Part shown: positions 29,418 to 37,026 of the stretch, in pieces
Position numbering within the stretch: position 1 is the stretch's first letter
Layout of the letters: every line of letters begins with the position of its first letter
NCBI RefSeq assembly: GCF_007990205.1
Contig: NZ_BJWE01000015.1
Span: 1 to 40,210, forward strand
DNA from: Pediococcus parvulus
Lineage (GTDB): Bacteria > Bacillota > Bacilli > Lactobacillales > Lactobacillaceae
Length of the DNA: 40,210 nt
Direction of reading: 5' to 3'
Made by a program: the position numbers and the translations under genes
Notes under the pieces: model-generated
Seen by the model: the letters and a program-made list of their open reading frames with translations, nothing else
Databases searched by the model: none
Told to the model about the DNA's origin: nothing

Positions 29418-30325
29418 TTTATACGGTAACTTTGAATCCATCGATAGACTATGTGGTTCAACTTCCAAAATTAAATTTGGGTGAAGTCAATCGACTTGAA
29501 ACCAGTTATAAATTCCCAGGTGGTAAAGGAATTAATGTTTCACGAATTTTACGTGAACTTGGCTATGCCAATCAAGCCTGGGGATTTTTAGGTGGGTTTA
29601 CAGGTGAATTTGTCAGTGACAAACTTAATCAGCTAAACTTGGATAGTCATTTTACTAAGATTGCAGATGATACTCGAATTAATGTCAAACTCAAAGCTGA
29701 TCAAGAAACTGAATTAAATGCAGCGGGTCCAAAAATTACAAAGGCCGAAAAGCAAGTGTTTGTTTCCCAATTTGATGAGTTGAAAGAAAATGATGTGGTC
29801 ATTTTTTCTGGAAGTGTGCCAAGTAGTTTACCCGAAACCTTTTATTTTGACCTAATTCAAAAGGTTAAGGAACGACATGCGGAATATGCAGTGGATACGA
29901 CTGGTGAGGCGCTCAAGAAAACTTTGCCAACGCATCCAGTGGTTGTTAAGCCTAATAATCATGAGTTGGCTGATTTATTTGGAGTTGAACTCAATAGCCT
30001 AGCTGAAATTAAAAAGTATGGACAAAAATTAATCGCCATGGGTGCGCAAAACGTCATGATTTCAATGGCAGGTGATGGTGGGATGTTAGTTACCAAGGAT
30101 CATTGTTATCGCAGTGCCGCGCCAAAGGGGACCGTTCAAAATTCTGTCGGCGCCGGAGATTCAATGTTAGCTGGTTTTACCGGGACTTTTGATGCTACTC
30201 ACGATCCAGTGGAAAGTTTCCGTTACGGATTGGCCTGTGGAAGTGCCACAGCCTTTTCTGCAGATATTGCGACCAAGGCAAAAATTGATGAAATATTACC
30301 ACAAATTAAAATAGAAGAATTTTAG
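29414..30325 (+). CDS. fruK: 1-phosphofructokinase
   Basis: FruK phosphorylates fructose 1-phosphate, delivered by FruA, to fructose 1,6-bisphosphate. The 303-residue PfkB-family protein begins YTVTLNPSIDYVVQL, has PGGKGINVSRIL (about 36-47), FSGSVPSSLP, KPNNHEL, and the catalytic-base motif GAGDSMLAGF near residue 247. TGGAGG lies before the start, inside fruR, and the ATGA overlap couples the two genes. fruA follows after 14 bp. Confidence 0.97.
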   Translation: MIYTVTLNPSIDYVVQLPKLNLGEVNRLETSYKFPGGKGINVSRILRELGYANQAWGFLGGFTGEFVSDKLNQLNLDSHFTKIADDTRINVKLKADQETELNAAGPKITKAEKQVFVSQFDELKENDVVIFSGSVPSSLPETFYFDLIQKVKERHAEYAVDTTGEALKKTLPTHPVVVKPNNHELADLFGVELNSLAEIKKYGQKLIAMGAQNVMISMAGDGGMLVTKDHCYRSAAPKGTVQNSVGAGDSMLAGFTGTFDATHDPVESFRYGLACGSATAFSADIATKAKIDEILPQIKIEEF

Positions 30326-30339
30326 GAGGCGAGAATCTC

Positions 30340-32274
30340 ATGGATATTCGTGAATTATTACTTAAGGATGTCATGATCATGGATTTAAAAGCTAAGTCAA
30401 AAGACGAAGTTATTGATGAAATGGTTCATAAGTATTTTGAACAGGGTGTGATTGATGATGAGAAGTTGTATAAGGCCGACATCATCAAACGGGAACAAGA
30501 ATCCACAACCGGAATTGGTGATGGGATTGCGATGCCTCATGCTAAAGACAAGGCCGTAAAACGAGCCACAGTTCTTTTCGCTAAAAGTGAAGCCGGGGTC
30601 GACTTTGATGCGTTAGATGGGCAACCAGTTCAGTTATTCTTTATGATTGCCGCTCCAGAAGGTGCTAATAATACTCATTTACAGGCTTTAGCTTCCTTAT
30701 CTAGCTTATTAATTAATCCAGATTTAGTTGCTAAACTGAAACAAGCTAAGACTCCTGATGAGGTGCAACAGCTCTTTTCTGATGCCCAGTCGGCAAAAGA
30801 GGCTCAGGAAAAAGCAGATGCTGAAAAAGAATCTAAGACAAGCGATGTCCCTCAAGATAATGGTAAACGCCCTTATGTTGTGGCTGTTTCTGCTTGTCCA
30901 AACGGGATTGCTCATACGTATATGGCAGAAGCTGCTTTAAAAAAGTCCGCTAAAGAAAAAAATATTGATATTAAAGTTGAAACAAATGGTTCTGAAGGCG
31001 TTTTACATCGTTTGACCGCTGAGGACATTGCCAGAGCTGATGGCGTCGTGATTACCGCAGATAAAAAGGTGGAAATGGCGCGTTTTAATGGTAAAAAATT
31101 ATTAAACCGACCAGTAATTGATGGCATTAATAAATCTGACGAATTATTAGATCAAATTGAAGCTGGCAACGCACCGATTTATCAGGCTGTTGACGGTGAT
31201 GAACCAAGTGATTCTGAAGAGGGCCAAAATGGCGGTCTTTGGAATGAAATCTATAAAGATTTGATGAATGGTGTTTCGCATATGCTGCCTTTCGTTGTGG
31301 GTGGCGGAATTATCATGGCGTTATCATTTATTCTAGAACGTTATGTGGGTTCGCATAGTATGTACTTCTTGTTTTTTAATCATTTAGGTAACTATGCGTT
31401 TGCGTTTTTAGTTCCAATTTTGGCCGGCTATATTGCGGAATCAATTGGTGATTTGCCTGCTTTAATGCCAGGTGTTGTTGGCGGTTTTATGGCCAATACG
31501 GCGGCTGCCAATATCATGAAAACTACTAGTGTTTCTGGATTTATTGGTGGTTTGTTAGCTGGTTTCTTAGCCGGAATTGTAGTGAACTGGCTTAAAAAGG
31601 TCTTTAAAGGGGTTCCAAGAAGTTTAGAAGGTCTGAAGCCAATGCTACTTTACCCAATTTTGAGTTTGCTAATTGTTGGTGTGTCAATGTTCTTTATCAT
31701 TAATCCAATTTTTGCAGCTGTAAATGCATGGATTACCCATGTCTTAAACGGAATGGGGACCGGGAATGCAGTCTTGCTAGGGACGATTCTTGGCGGCATG
31801 ATGGCATTGGATATGGGAGGTCCATTCAATAAGGCTGCTTACACATTTGCAATTGCAGCCTATACATCAACTGGCGACGGCAAACTGATGGCTGCTGTTA
31901 TGGTTGGTGGGATGATTCCACCACTTGCTACTGCGATTGCCACAACTGTTTGGCCCAAGAAATTTACGGAACAGGAACGCCAAGCTGGTATTTCTAATTG
32001 GGTATTAGGTATTTCTTTTATCACGGAAGGTGCAATTCCATTTGCCACTGCTGATCCACTGCATGTGATTGTTTCTAGTGTAATCGGCTCAGCAATTGGA
32101 GGCGGTTTGACTCAGCTATGGCGGGTTAGTGTTCCTGCACCGCATGGTGGTCTTTGGGTATTACCTTTGGCTTCAAACGGATTATTTTATGTTTTGGCCG
32201 TTGTTGTTGGTGCGATTGTAGCTGGGATCATATTAGGAATCTGGCGACCGGTTAAAGTTCAATCAACAAAATAA
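30340..32274 (+). CDS. fruA: PTS fructose transporter subunit IIABC
   Basis: FruA imports fructose and phosphorylates it to fructose 1-phosphate using phosphate from HPr. The 644-residue protein has the domain order A-B-C. IIA (about 1-150) carries phospho-His H67 in AMPHAKD. A linker of Lys, Glu and Asp follows. IIB (about 172-275) carries C186 in SACPNGIAHTYMA. IIC (about 298-640) has eight or more membrane segments with the MALDMGGPFNKAAY and TEGAIPFA motifs. AGGAGG precedes the ATG. Tandem terminators follow. Confidence 0.97.
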   Translation: MDIRELLLKDVMIMDLKAKSKDEVIDEMVHKYFEQGVIDDEKLYKADIIKREQESTTGIGDGIAMPHAKDKAVKRATVLFAKSEAGVDFDALDGQPVQLFFMIAAPEGANNTHLQALASLSSLLINPDLVAKLKQAKTPDEVQQLFSDAQSAKEAQEKADAEKESKTSDVPQDNGKRPYVVAVSACPNGIAHTYMAEAALKKSAKEKNIDIKVETNGSEGVLHRLTAEDIARADGVVITADKKVEMARFNGKKLLNRPVIDGINKSDELLDQIEAGNAPIYQAVDGDEPSDSEEGQNGGLWNEIYKDLMNGVSHMLPFVVGGGIIMALSFILERYVGSHSMYFLFFNHLGNYAFAFLVPILAGYIAESIGDLPALMPGVVGGFMANTAAANIMKTTSVSGFIGGLLAGFLAGIVVNWLKKVFKGVPRSLEGLKPMLLYPILSLLIVGVSMFFIINPIFAAVNAWITHVLNGMGTGNAVLLGTILGGMMALDMGGPFNKAAYTFAIAAYTSTGDGKLMAAVMVGGMIPPLATAIATTVWPKKFTEQERQAGISNWVLGISFITEGAIPFATADPLHVIVSSVIGSAIGGGLTQLWRVSVPAPHGGLWVLPLASNGLFYVLAVVVGAIVAGIILGIWRPVKVQSTK

Positions 32275-32303
32275 ATAAGTTTAAAAAAGAGTGAGGAAAA
32301 GGC

Positions 32304-32353
32304 GGTTAGATTCTGAGCACAATCTAGACTAAGCAGAAGAATCTGACTTTTTT
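32304..32353 (+). terminator. fruA terminator
   Basis: GGTTAGATTCT (32304-32314) pairs with AGAATCTGACT (32338-32348) across a 23-nt loop and runs into six Ts. The loop holds AATCT, which could also pair with AGATT of the 5' arm, giving an alternative fold. Confidence 0.7.
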
Positions 32354-32387
32354 CACTTTTTAGAAATAATTTATGGGAAAATATATA

Positions 32388-32430
32388 AACGAGGCCAGCA
32401 AAACTATGTTTTGTTGCAGCCTCGTTTTTT
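32388..32430 (+). terminator. Second, stronger terminator hairpin
   Basis: AACGAGGC (32388-32395) pairs with GCCTCGTT (32419-32426) and an inner GCAAAAC/GTTTTGT stem extends it, followed by six Ts. It lies 35 bp after the first terminator with no gene between. It may be a back-up or the 3' end of a small RNA. Confidence 0.85.
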
Positions 32431-32485
32431 GTAAATATTTTCAGTCTGAATATTATGAAAAAATGACTAAATTTAGGTACTTGAA

Positions 32486-32523
32486 AATGTATAAAATTCG
32501 TCAAAACGGAATTTTTATACATT
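32486..32523. repeat. Long inverted repeat
   Basis: AATGTATAAAATTC (32486-32499) and GAATTTTTATACATT (32509-32523) are inverted copies with one bulged T, around the loop GTCAAAACG. No T-run follows on either strand, so it is not a normal terminator; an operator or RNA fold is possible. Confidence 0.7.
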
Positions 32524-32591
32524 ATGGAAACGACTGATAATCAGAGTGTAAAGGCCTAATGTTACAAGACTATGTAACAATCGCCAAATAC

Positions 32592-32608
32592 TGTAACATG
32601 TTTGTAAC
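32592..32608 (+). promoter_or_regulatory. WalR-type box TGTAAC-N5-TGTAAC
   Basis: Two TGTAAC hexamers (32592-32597 and 32603-32608) in direct orientation are 5 nt apart. This is an exact fit to the WalR (YycF) consensus TGTWAH-N5-TGTWAH. WalR controls wall hydrolases such as NlpC/P60 endopeptidases in Firmicutes, and the next gene is one. The box lies about 170 bp before the best promoter candidate, farther than usual. A dyad TGTTACA-N6-TGTAACA (32560-32579) lies just upstream. Confidence 0.65.
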
Positions 32609-32777
32609 AGTGCTTGAAACAGGCGTTCGCTTTAGAAAAGAAACAAAAAAAAGTTTAAGAAAGTTTAAAGGAAAACGGATACCTTAACAACTTTAGTAGC
32701 AAGCTTTCATATGCTTTTCCAAAAGCTTATTCGGAAATATATGCATAAACAGGCTATTTTTTTACGAAATTTCGTGC

Positions 32778-32804
32778 TACAATACACCTAGTAAATTTAT
32801 TAGG
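32778..32804 (+). promoter_or_regulatory. Candidate promoter of the LysM hydrolase with palindrome at +1
   Basis: An extended -10, TGC-TACAAT (TACAAT at 32778-32783), has no good -35. Starting 4 nt later is CCTAGTAAATTTATTAGG (32787-32804), a near-perfect 18-bp palindrome that would cover the transcription start or form a hairpin at the mRNA 5' end. Confidence 0.5.
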
Positions 32805-32869
32805 TTTATACTAATTGTTTAAAAATGATTATTTATAGCTTTAGAAATTGAATTAAAGGAGTGGGGTAT

Positions 32870-34171
32870 ATGGTTAAATCACACAGTAATTCTAAAACAA
32901 CAAAGGTAGTACTCGCAGGAGTTGCAGGTGCGGCTGGATTGTTTATCGCTGGAGCTACACAAACTGTTAATGCTGATTCAGTAAAAGTTGCCAAAAATGA
33001 CACAGTTTGGGGCATTTCTCAAAAGTATAATGTTTCCATTAAGAGTATTGAGACTTTAAATAAAATCAATCAAAAGTCACATTTAATTTTGGTTGGTCAA
33101 AAAGTTGAAATTCCTGGAACAACAGATCAAAAACAAAGCGAAGCAAGTTCAAAAGAGTACATAAAAGTCACTGTTAAAGCGGGCGATAGTTTATGGCAAA
33201 TTGCTCAAGATAAGGGTGTCTCTGTTGCTTCGATTAAAGAAGCTAATGGACTTAGCAGTAATTTAATTTTGGTTGGTCAATCCTTAAAGGCTCCTGTTTC
33301 TGGTAGCAATGCTGCTAAAAGCACTGCACCAAAGGTTGAATATAAGGCTGCTTCTTCAGCTGCTCAAAGTTCATCAACCTCAGCTGCAGGTGAAAGCTCA
33401 GTTTCATCAGCGTCAGTTTCCAGTTCAAGCAAGGCTGAAGCTGCGTCAACAAGTTCTTCAGTTTCGAGTGTGTCAAGTTCTTCAACAGACGCAAGTTCTG
33501 TAACTTCTGAAAGCTCAAGTAGTGCAGCTTCAAGTACAACTCCAAGTTCCAGTGCAGCACAGAGTTCTAGCGCAGCTAAATCTGTAGCTTCAACAGTTAG
33601 TTCGAGTGTTGCTTCTAGTGCAACACCTAAATCAAGTGCTGTAGCCGTGAAGACAGCTTATTCAACAAGTTCAACTCAAAGTAGCACAGCAACGAAACCT
33701 TCTAGTGCAGCTAAGACAACAGTTACTTCAGCAGCTTCATCAAGTTCTAAAACAACTGCAAGCAGTGCTTCAACCAAAACTACAACCACATCAAGCAGTT
33801 CTGCTTTAACTTCTGGTTCAGTGGTAAGTCTTGCTGTCAAGTTGGCTAATGCCAATATTCCTTACTTCTGGGGCGGTTCTACTTTAAGCGGAATGGATTG
33901 CTCTGGCTTAGTTGATTATGTATATAAGAATGCTGAAGGGATTAGCTTACCTCATAATACTATTGCCCTTGAAAGCTATGTCACAACAGAATCTGTTTCT
34001 GCGGCTCAACCAGGAGATTTGATTTTCTGGGGTTCTAAAGGTTCAACTTACCATGTAGCTATCTACATTGGTAATAACCAATATGTTGCTGCTCCACAAC
34101 CTGGTCAAAATGTTGATGTTGAAACAATCAGCAGTTACTTTGCACCAAGCTTTGCAGGACGTGTTAAATAA
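32870..34171 (+). CDS. Secreted LysM-NlpC/P60 peptidoglycan endopeptidase
   Basis: This exported enzyme should cut peptide stems of the cell wall during growth or separation. The 433-residue precursor has a signal peptide (cleavage near residue 35, after VNA), two LysM wall-binding domains (about 38-82 and 98-142), a long Ser/Ala/Thr linker (about 143-318), and a C-terminal NlpC/P60 domain. Catalytic C344 is in MDCSGLVDYVY and H395 in YHVAIYIG. The place of the third, His residue is Ala-Ala-Pro (VAAPQPGQ). AAAGGAG lies 8 nt before the ATG at 32870; the GTG at 32861 overlaps this site. Confidence 0.94.
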   Translation: MVKSHSNSKTTKVVLAGVAGAAGLFIAGATQTVNADSVKVAKNDTVWGISQKYNVSIKSIETLNKINQKSHLILVGQKVEIPGTTDQKQSEASSKEYIKVTVKAGDSLWQIAQDKGVSVASIKEANGLSSNLILVGQSLKAPVSGSNAAKSTAPKVEYKAASSAAQSSSTSAAGESSVSSASVSSSSKAEAASTSSSVSSVSSSSTDASSVTSESSSSAASSTTPSSSAAQSSSAAKSVASTVSSSVASSATPKSSAVAVKTAYSTSSTQSSTATKPSSAAKTTVTSAASSSSKTTASSASTKTTTTSSSSALTSGSVVSLAVKLANANIPYFWGGSTLSGMDCSGLVDYVYKNAEGISLPHNTIALESYVTTESVSAAQPGDLIFWGSKGSTYHVAIYIGNNQYVAAPQPGQNVDVETISSYFAPSFAGRVK

Positions 34172-34183
34172 ATTTTAAAAAAA

Positions 34184-34219
34184 CAAAAAGCTGGAGAGTA
34201 ATTGATTTCCGGCTTTTTT
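34184..34219 (+). terminator. Terminator after the LysM hydrolase
   Basis: AAAAAGCTGGA and TCCGGCTTTTTT form a stem (34185-34195 with about 34208-34219), followed by Ts. Confidence 0.85.
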
Positions 34220-34223
34220 GATC

Positions 34224-34275
34224 CAAAAAAATCAGGAAACCCATCTAACATTGCAAGGTGAGTTTCCTGATTTTA
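34224..34275 (-). terminator. Terminator after rpoY
   Basis: AATCAGGAAAC (34230-34240) pairs with GTTTCCTGATT (34262-34272). On the minus strand the hairpin is followed by seven Ts (34224-34230), so it ends rpoY; it may also act on the plus strand. Confidence 0.85.
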
Positions 34276-34286
34276 TATATTGTAAT

Positions 34287-34499
34287 TTAAAACGTCGTTA
34301 ATTTGTAGTTATCACTATTTTGCTCATATTCTAAAGCTTTGCCTTCAAGTGGTTCAACAAATTCAATGTTGTAATCTGTATTATCCTCAACCAACTGAAT
34401 AGCATCTTCTTTTGTTGGTGCTTCCAGATAAATAGATTTGGTAGCTTCCCGTTTAGGGGTTGTTTCTGCAGATGTTTGGAATAAAACTTTAAAAATCAT
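34287..34499 (-). CDS. rpoY: DNA-directed RNA polymerase subunit epsilon RpoY
   Basis: RpoY is a small auxiliary subunit of Firmicute RNA polymerase. The 70-residue protein has the family-typical start MIFKVLFQ, TKSIYLEAPTKEDAIQLV, and YNIEFVEPLEGKALEYEQ with an end in FKLT-type residues (YKLTTF). Length and pattern fit the RpoY/DUF1447 family. AAAGGAG lies about 9 nt before the ATG on the minus strand. It shares a divergent promoter region with the next rightward gene. Confidence 0.93.
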   Translation of the reverse strand: MIFKVLFQTSAETTPKREATKSIYLEAPTKEDAIQLVEDNTDYNIEFVEPLEGKALEYEQNSDNYKLTTF

Positions 34500-34580
34500 G
34501 ACATGTGCTCCTTTTAAGAAAATTTAAGATATCTAAGCTTAGCTGTTAAAAAGCAAGCAACGCTAAAGATTAACATACTT

Positions 34581-34657
34581 ATTTTAGCATACCAACTTCT
34601 TTAAGTATAGAATTGGAACGCTATAAACCATTGAAAACGGGGGATTTATGCTAAAAT
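34581..34657. promoter_or_regulatory. Divergent extended -10 promoters (rpoY and unknown gene)
   Basis: The same 11-mer TATGCTAAAAT, an extended -10 (TGC-TAAAAT), occurs on the minus strand (34581-34591) facing rpoY and on the plus strand (34647-34657) facing the gene at 34685. TTGAAA at 34631-34636 may be the plus-strand -35 at a short 15-nt spacing. Confidence 0.55.
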
Positions 34658-34684
34658 GGGGTTAATAAGTAAAGGAGCTAAACT

Positions 34685-35164
34685 ATGATCATACTAGATA
34701 TTTTGATTGTGCTTATCGTAATTGGTTTGATAGGTAGCTATGCTATTCGGCGGCGCAAACGCAAGCAGGCTTTATTAGTTGTGCAGGAGGCTAGTCGCAA
34801 GGATGTGGCCTTGGCCATGAAGAAAGTTTCTTATGCATTGGATGAACAAAAAATTACCCTTTCTGATAAGGTCGGTACTGAACCTGAATTAGTTTCGGAT
34901 ATCTGGGGACGTGGTGTGTTAGCTTTCGAATTTTCATTTGGAAAAACAGATTTGAAAAAAAGTGAATTGGAGCCTTTACGGCACTGGATTAATGAAGTCG
35001 TAGAAAAATATGCGAAGGATAATCAAATTCCTAGTAAGTATGAATATCCTGTCTTCTGCGTGACTGATATTTGGCTATATCATGAAGAGTTACACGTGGA
35101 TGTCGCGAATGTCATTAATGAACCTACAAGAGAGTATATTGAAGATCTGCATAAAGTGGAATAA
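34685..35164 (+). CDS. Unknown membrane-anchored protein, 159 aa
   Basis: I do not recognise a named family. The product has one N-terminal membrane helix (about 3-21) followed at once by an Arg/Lys-rich stretch (RRRKRKQ), so the rest should lie in the cytoplasm. The soluble part (about 30-159) is mixed helix and strand with a WGRGVLAFEFSFGK segment, a helical LEPLRHWINEVVEKYA stretch, and FCVTDIWLYHEELHVDVAN; there is no catalytic motif I can name. AAAGGAG precedes the ATG. It stands alone between rpoY and the convergent def gene. Confidence 0.85.
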   Translation: MIILDILIVLIVIGLIGSYAIRRRKRKQALLVVQEASRKDVALAMKKVSYALDEQKITLSDKVGTEPELVSDIWGRGVLAFEFSFGKTDLKKSELEPLRHWINEVVEKYAKDNQIPSKYEYPVFCVTDIWLYHEELHVDVANVINEPTREYIEDLHKVE

Positions 35165-35200
35165 AAAATAGAGATTGGGAAAACTCCCATCTCTATTTTT
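35164..35200. terminator. Bidirectional terminator between convergent genes
   Basis: AAAAATAGAGATTGGGA (35164-35180) pairs with TCCCATCTCTATTTTT (35185-35200) around a 4-nt loop, with A- and T-tracts at both ends. It serves the rightward unknown gene and the leftward def. Confidence 0.92.
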
Positions 35201-35201
35201 A

Positions 35202-35759
35202 TTAGCCAATGATGACGGCATCATCATCAATCTTAAGCGGCTCTTTTTTATTAATGTGATCATAGAAAAGGGTGCCTTTCAAATGATCAATTTCGTGTTG
35301 ACAAACAATTGCCGGATAATCCTTCAAACGAATCTTCTTATTTTCACCATCAACAGTTTGATATTTGAGTGTAATACGATCATGGCGAGGTACGTAACCA
35401 GGGATATCTTTATCAACCGATAAGCAACCTTCTCCTTCTTCGAGAGCAGCAACTTGAACAGACTCACTAACGATCACCGGGTTAACAAGAACATCTTTAA
35501 ATAAAACTGGCTTATCCTTACCACCGGGAACCAAAACGGCGGCCATTTGCAAAGAAACGCCAACTTGGGGAGCTGCTAAGCCAACACCAGCCCGTAGTTT
35601 GTATTTTTCTGCAATCTCTGGGTTTTGACTATTTACCAAGTATTCCATCATGGTATCAGCTAATTTCTTTTGATCAGCTGTTAATGGAAATGTTGCTTTT
35701 TCTGCGCGTTTTCGTAATACTGGATCACCATCACGGGTGATGTCATTCATTTTTATCAC
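35202..35759 (-). CDS. def: Peptide deformylase
   Basis: Def removes the formyl group from the N-terminal methionine of new proteins. The 185-residue protein has all three metal-enzyme motifs: G60-LAAPQVG (60-67), E110-GCLS (110-114) and H155-EIDH (155-159). Cys112, His155 and His159 are the metal ligands. The length fits the type 2 class of Gram-positives. The longest frame runs farther upstream, but GGAGG (35768-35772, minus strand) lies 8 nt before a GTG at 35759. That gives [16 protein letters not shown], which resembles family N-termini; the ATG at 35750 is the alternative. Confidence 0.95.
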   Translation of the reverse strand: MIKMNDITRDGDPVLRKRAEKATFPLTADQKKLADTMMEYLVNSQNPEIAEKYKLRAGVGLAAPQVGVSLQMAAVLVPGGKDKPVLFKDVLVNPVIVSESVQVAALEEGEGCLSVDKDIPGYVPRHDRITLKYQTVDGENKKIRLKDYPAIVCQHEIDHLKGTLFYDHINKKEPLKIDDDAVIIG

Positions 35760-35894
35760 TTTCAAAACCTCCAAATGTTTCTTCAAAATTATTTTACCAT
35801 ACTTACAATTAATAAAAACGGGTAAGAACATTTTTAAAACTGTGATAAAAGGGGTAGAATGTAGCTAACTGATTTTATGAGAAAGGATACAGTG

Positions 35895-36176
35895 ATGAGT
35901 GAAAATTACGCGTACCCGTTAGAGCCAGAGTGGGAGATAGAAGAAATTACAACTGTGGTTGCTTTATACACCGCGGTGGAAACAGCATTCTTAAATGGAA
36001 TTGATCGTCAATTGTTTTTAAATCAATATCGTGATTTCAAACAAATTGTGAAGAGTAAATCTGAAGAAAAACAATTAACCAAAAGGTTTTTACAAGCTTC
36101 CGGATTTGATATGTATGTGGCTGTGAAAGCTGCTCAAACCTCAAATAGAAAGAGAATTGGACCATTAAGCAAATAG
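35895..36176 (+). CDS. UPF0223 family protein
   Basis: The 93-residue protein matches the UPF0223 (YktA) family: YPLEPEWEIEEITTVVALYTAVE near the start, then a basic middle (FKQIVKSKSEEKQL) and a conserved RFLQASGFDMYVAVKAA end. It is predicted to be all-helical and cytoplasmic; its function is unknown. AAAGGA (35882-35887) lies 7 nt before the ATG at 35895, so the ATG at 35877 is not used. It sits 7 bp before the inositol monophosphatase-like gene, the usual pairing in this group. Confidence 0.9.
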   Translation: MSENYAYPLEPEWEIEEITTVVALYTAVETAFLNGIDRQLFLNQYRDFKQIVKSKSEEKQLTKRFLQASGFDMYVAVKAAQTSNRKRIGPLSK

Positions 36177-36183
36177 GTGAGTT

Positions 36184-36963
36184 ATGAACAATATGGAAAA
36201 TTTAAGACAAACCGATCAAGTTATTCGCGGCTGGTTGAAAGAAATTCGCAAGGATGTGTTGGGTGAACTACATGATCCCTTGTCAGTTGCAGAAAAAAGT
36301 AGTCGCAAAGATCTTGTAACAAATGTCGATAAAGCAAATGAAAAAAAGATAATTAAATATATTCGAGAGCTTGATCCAGAAGCAAAAATTTTGGGTGAAG
36401 AAGGACAAGGAGATCGCGTTACCGACATGCAAGGACACGTTTGGATCATTGATCCGTTAGATGGTACTTTAAATTTTGTCAAACAACGCGATAATTTTGC
36501 AGTGATGATCGCTTTGTATATAGATGGCACGGGCGTGCTTGGATACATTATGGATGTCATGCGTGACATTATTTATGGGGGTGGTCCGCAACTGGGTGTG
36601 TTTAACCAGAGTGGCCAATTACCTAAACCAGCAAATATTAGTTTAAAAGATGGTCTATTGGGAGTCAGCGGGCCAATGCTGATTCACGATAAATATCATT
36701 TGCAAGCAATTGATGAGGCAAGTTCCGGTGTTCGCATTATTGGTAGTGCGGGAATTGAATTTATTCAGGTCTTAACGGGAAAGCAAAACGGTTACATTTC
36801 TCATTTAATGCCTTGGGATTTTGCTGCAGGAAAGATTTTAGCAGAAACCCTTGATCTTTCGGTGACAAAGGTTGACGGAACACCTGTTGATATGCTATCA
36901 TCAAATGATGTATTAGTATCAACAAGAGATACACACAAAGATATACTAAATATGATTAGGTAG
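36184..36963 (+). CDS. Inositol monophosphatase family protein
   Basis: Enzymes of this Mg-dependent, Li-sensitive phosphatase family act on inositol phosphates, PAP or other sugar phosphates; the substrate here is not clear. The 259-residue protein has the metal-site motifs LGEEGQG, WIIDPLDGTLNFV (about 91-103) and PWDFAAGKIL near the C-terminus, and DLVTNVDKANE near residue 43. AGGTGA overlaps the end of the upstream gene; both ATG 36184 and ATG 36193 are possible starts. A terminator follows at 36968. Confidence 0.92.
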   Translation: MNNMENLRQTDQVIRGWLKEIRKDVLGELHDPLSVAEKSSRKDLVTNVDKANEKKIIKYIRELDPEAKILGEEGQGDRVTDMQGHVWIIDPLDGTLNFVKQRDNFAVMIALYIDGTGVLGYIMDVMRDIIYGGGPQLGVFNQSGQLPKPANISLKDGLLGVSGPMLIHDKYHLQAIDEASSGVRIIGSAGIEFIQVLTGKQNGYISHLMPWDFAAGKILAETLDLSVTKVDGTPVDMLSSNDVLVSTRDTHKDILNMIR

Positions 36964-36967
36964 TCTG

Positions 36968-36996
36968 ACTGTGACAAACTAGTCGCAGTTTTTTTA
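36968..36996 (+). terminator. Terminator after the monophosphatase gene
   Basis: ACTGTGAC (36968-36975) pairs with GTCGCAGT (36982-36989), one wobble, followed by seven or more Ts. Confidence 0.88.
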
Positions 36997-37026
36997 TGGA
37001 GATACCCAGGAAAAGGAGAAACACTT

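Larger units (their letters stand above)
32275..32869. other. 595-bp gene-free region between fruA and the LysM hydrolase
   Basis: No credible ORF. From left to right it holds the fruA terminator hairpin (32304-32353), a second strong terminator hairpin (32388-32430), a long inverted repeat (32486-32523), a cluster of TGTAACA/TGTTACA words (32560-32609) with a WalR-type box, a tandem AAGTTTAA repeat (near 32650-32670), a small GCTTTTCCAAAAGC hairpin (about 32713-32726), an extended -10 promoter (32778-32783), and an 18-bp near-palindrome at the predicted transcription start (32787-32804). Confidence 0.75.

Noticed and set aside
33300-33830. Ser/Ala/Thr-rich stretch as a tandem DNA repeat or CRISPR-like array
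   Set aside because: The codons vary and there is no fixed unit or spacer; it is a low-complexity protein linker.
35175-35423. Plus-strand open frame of 82 codons opposite def
   Set aside because: It starts inside the bidirectional terminator and runs antisense to the catalytic region of peptide deformylase; no ribosome binding site.
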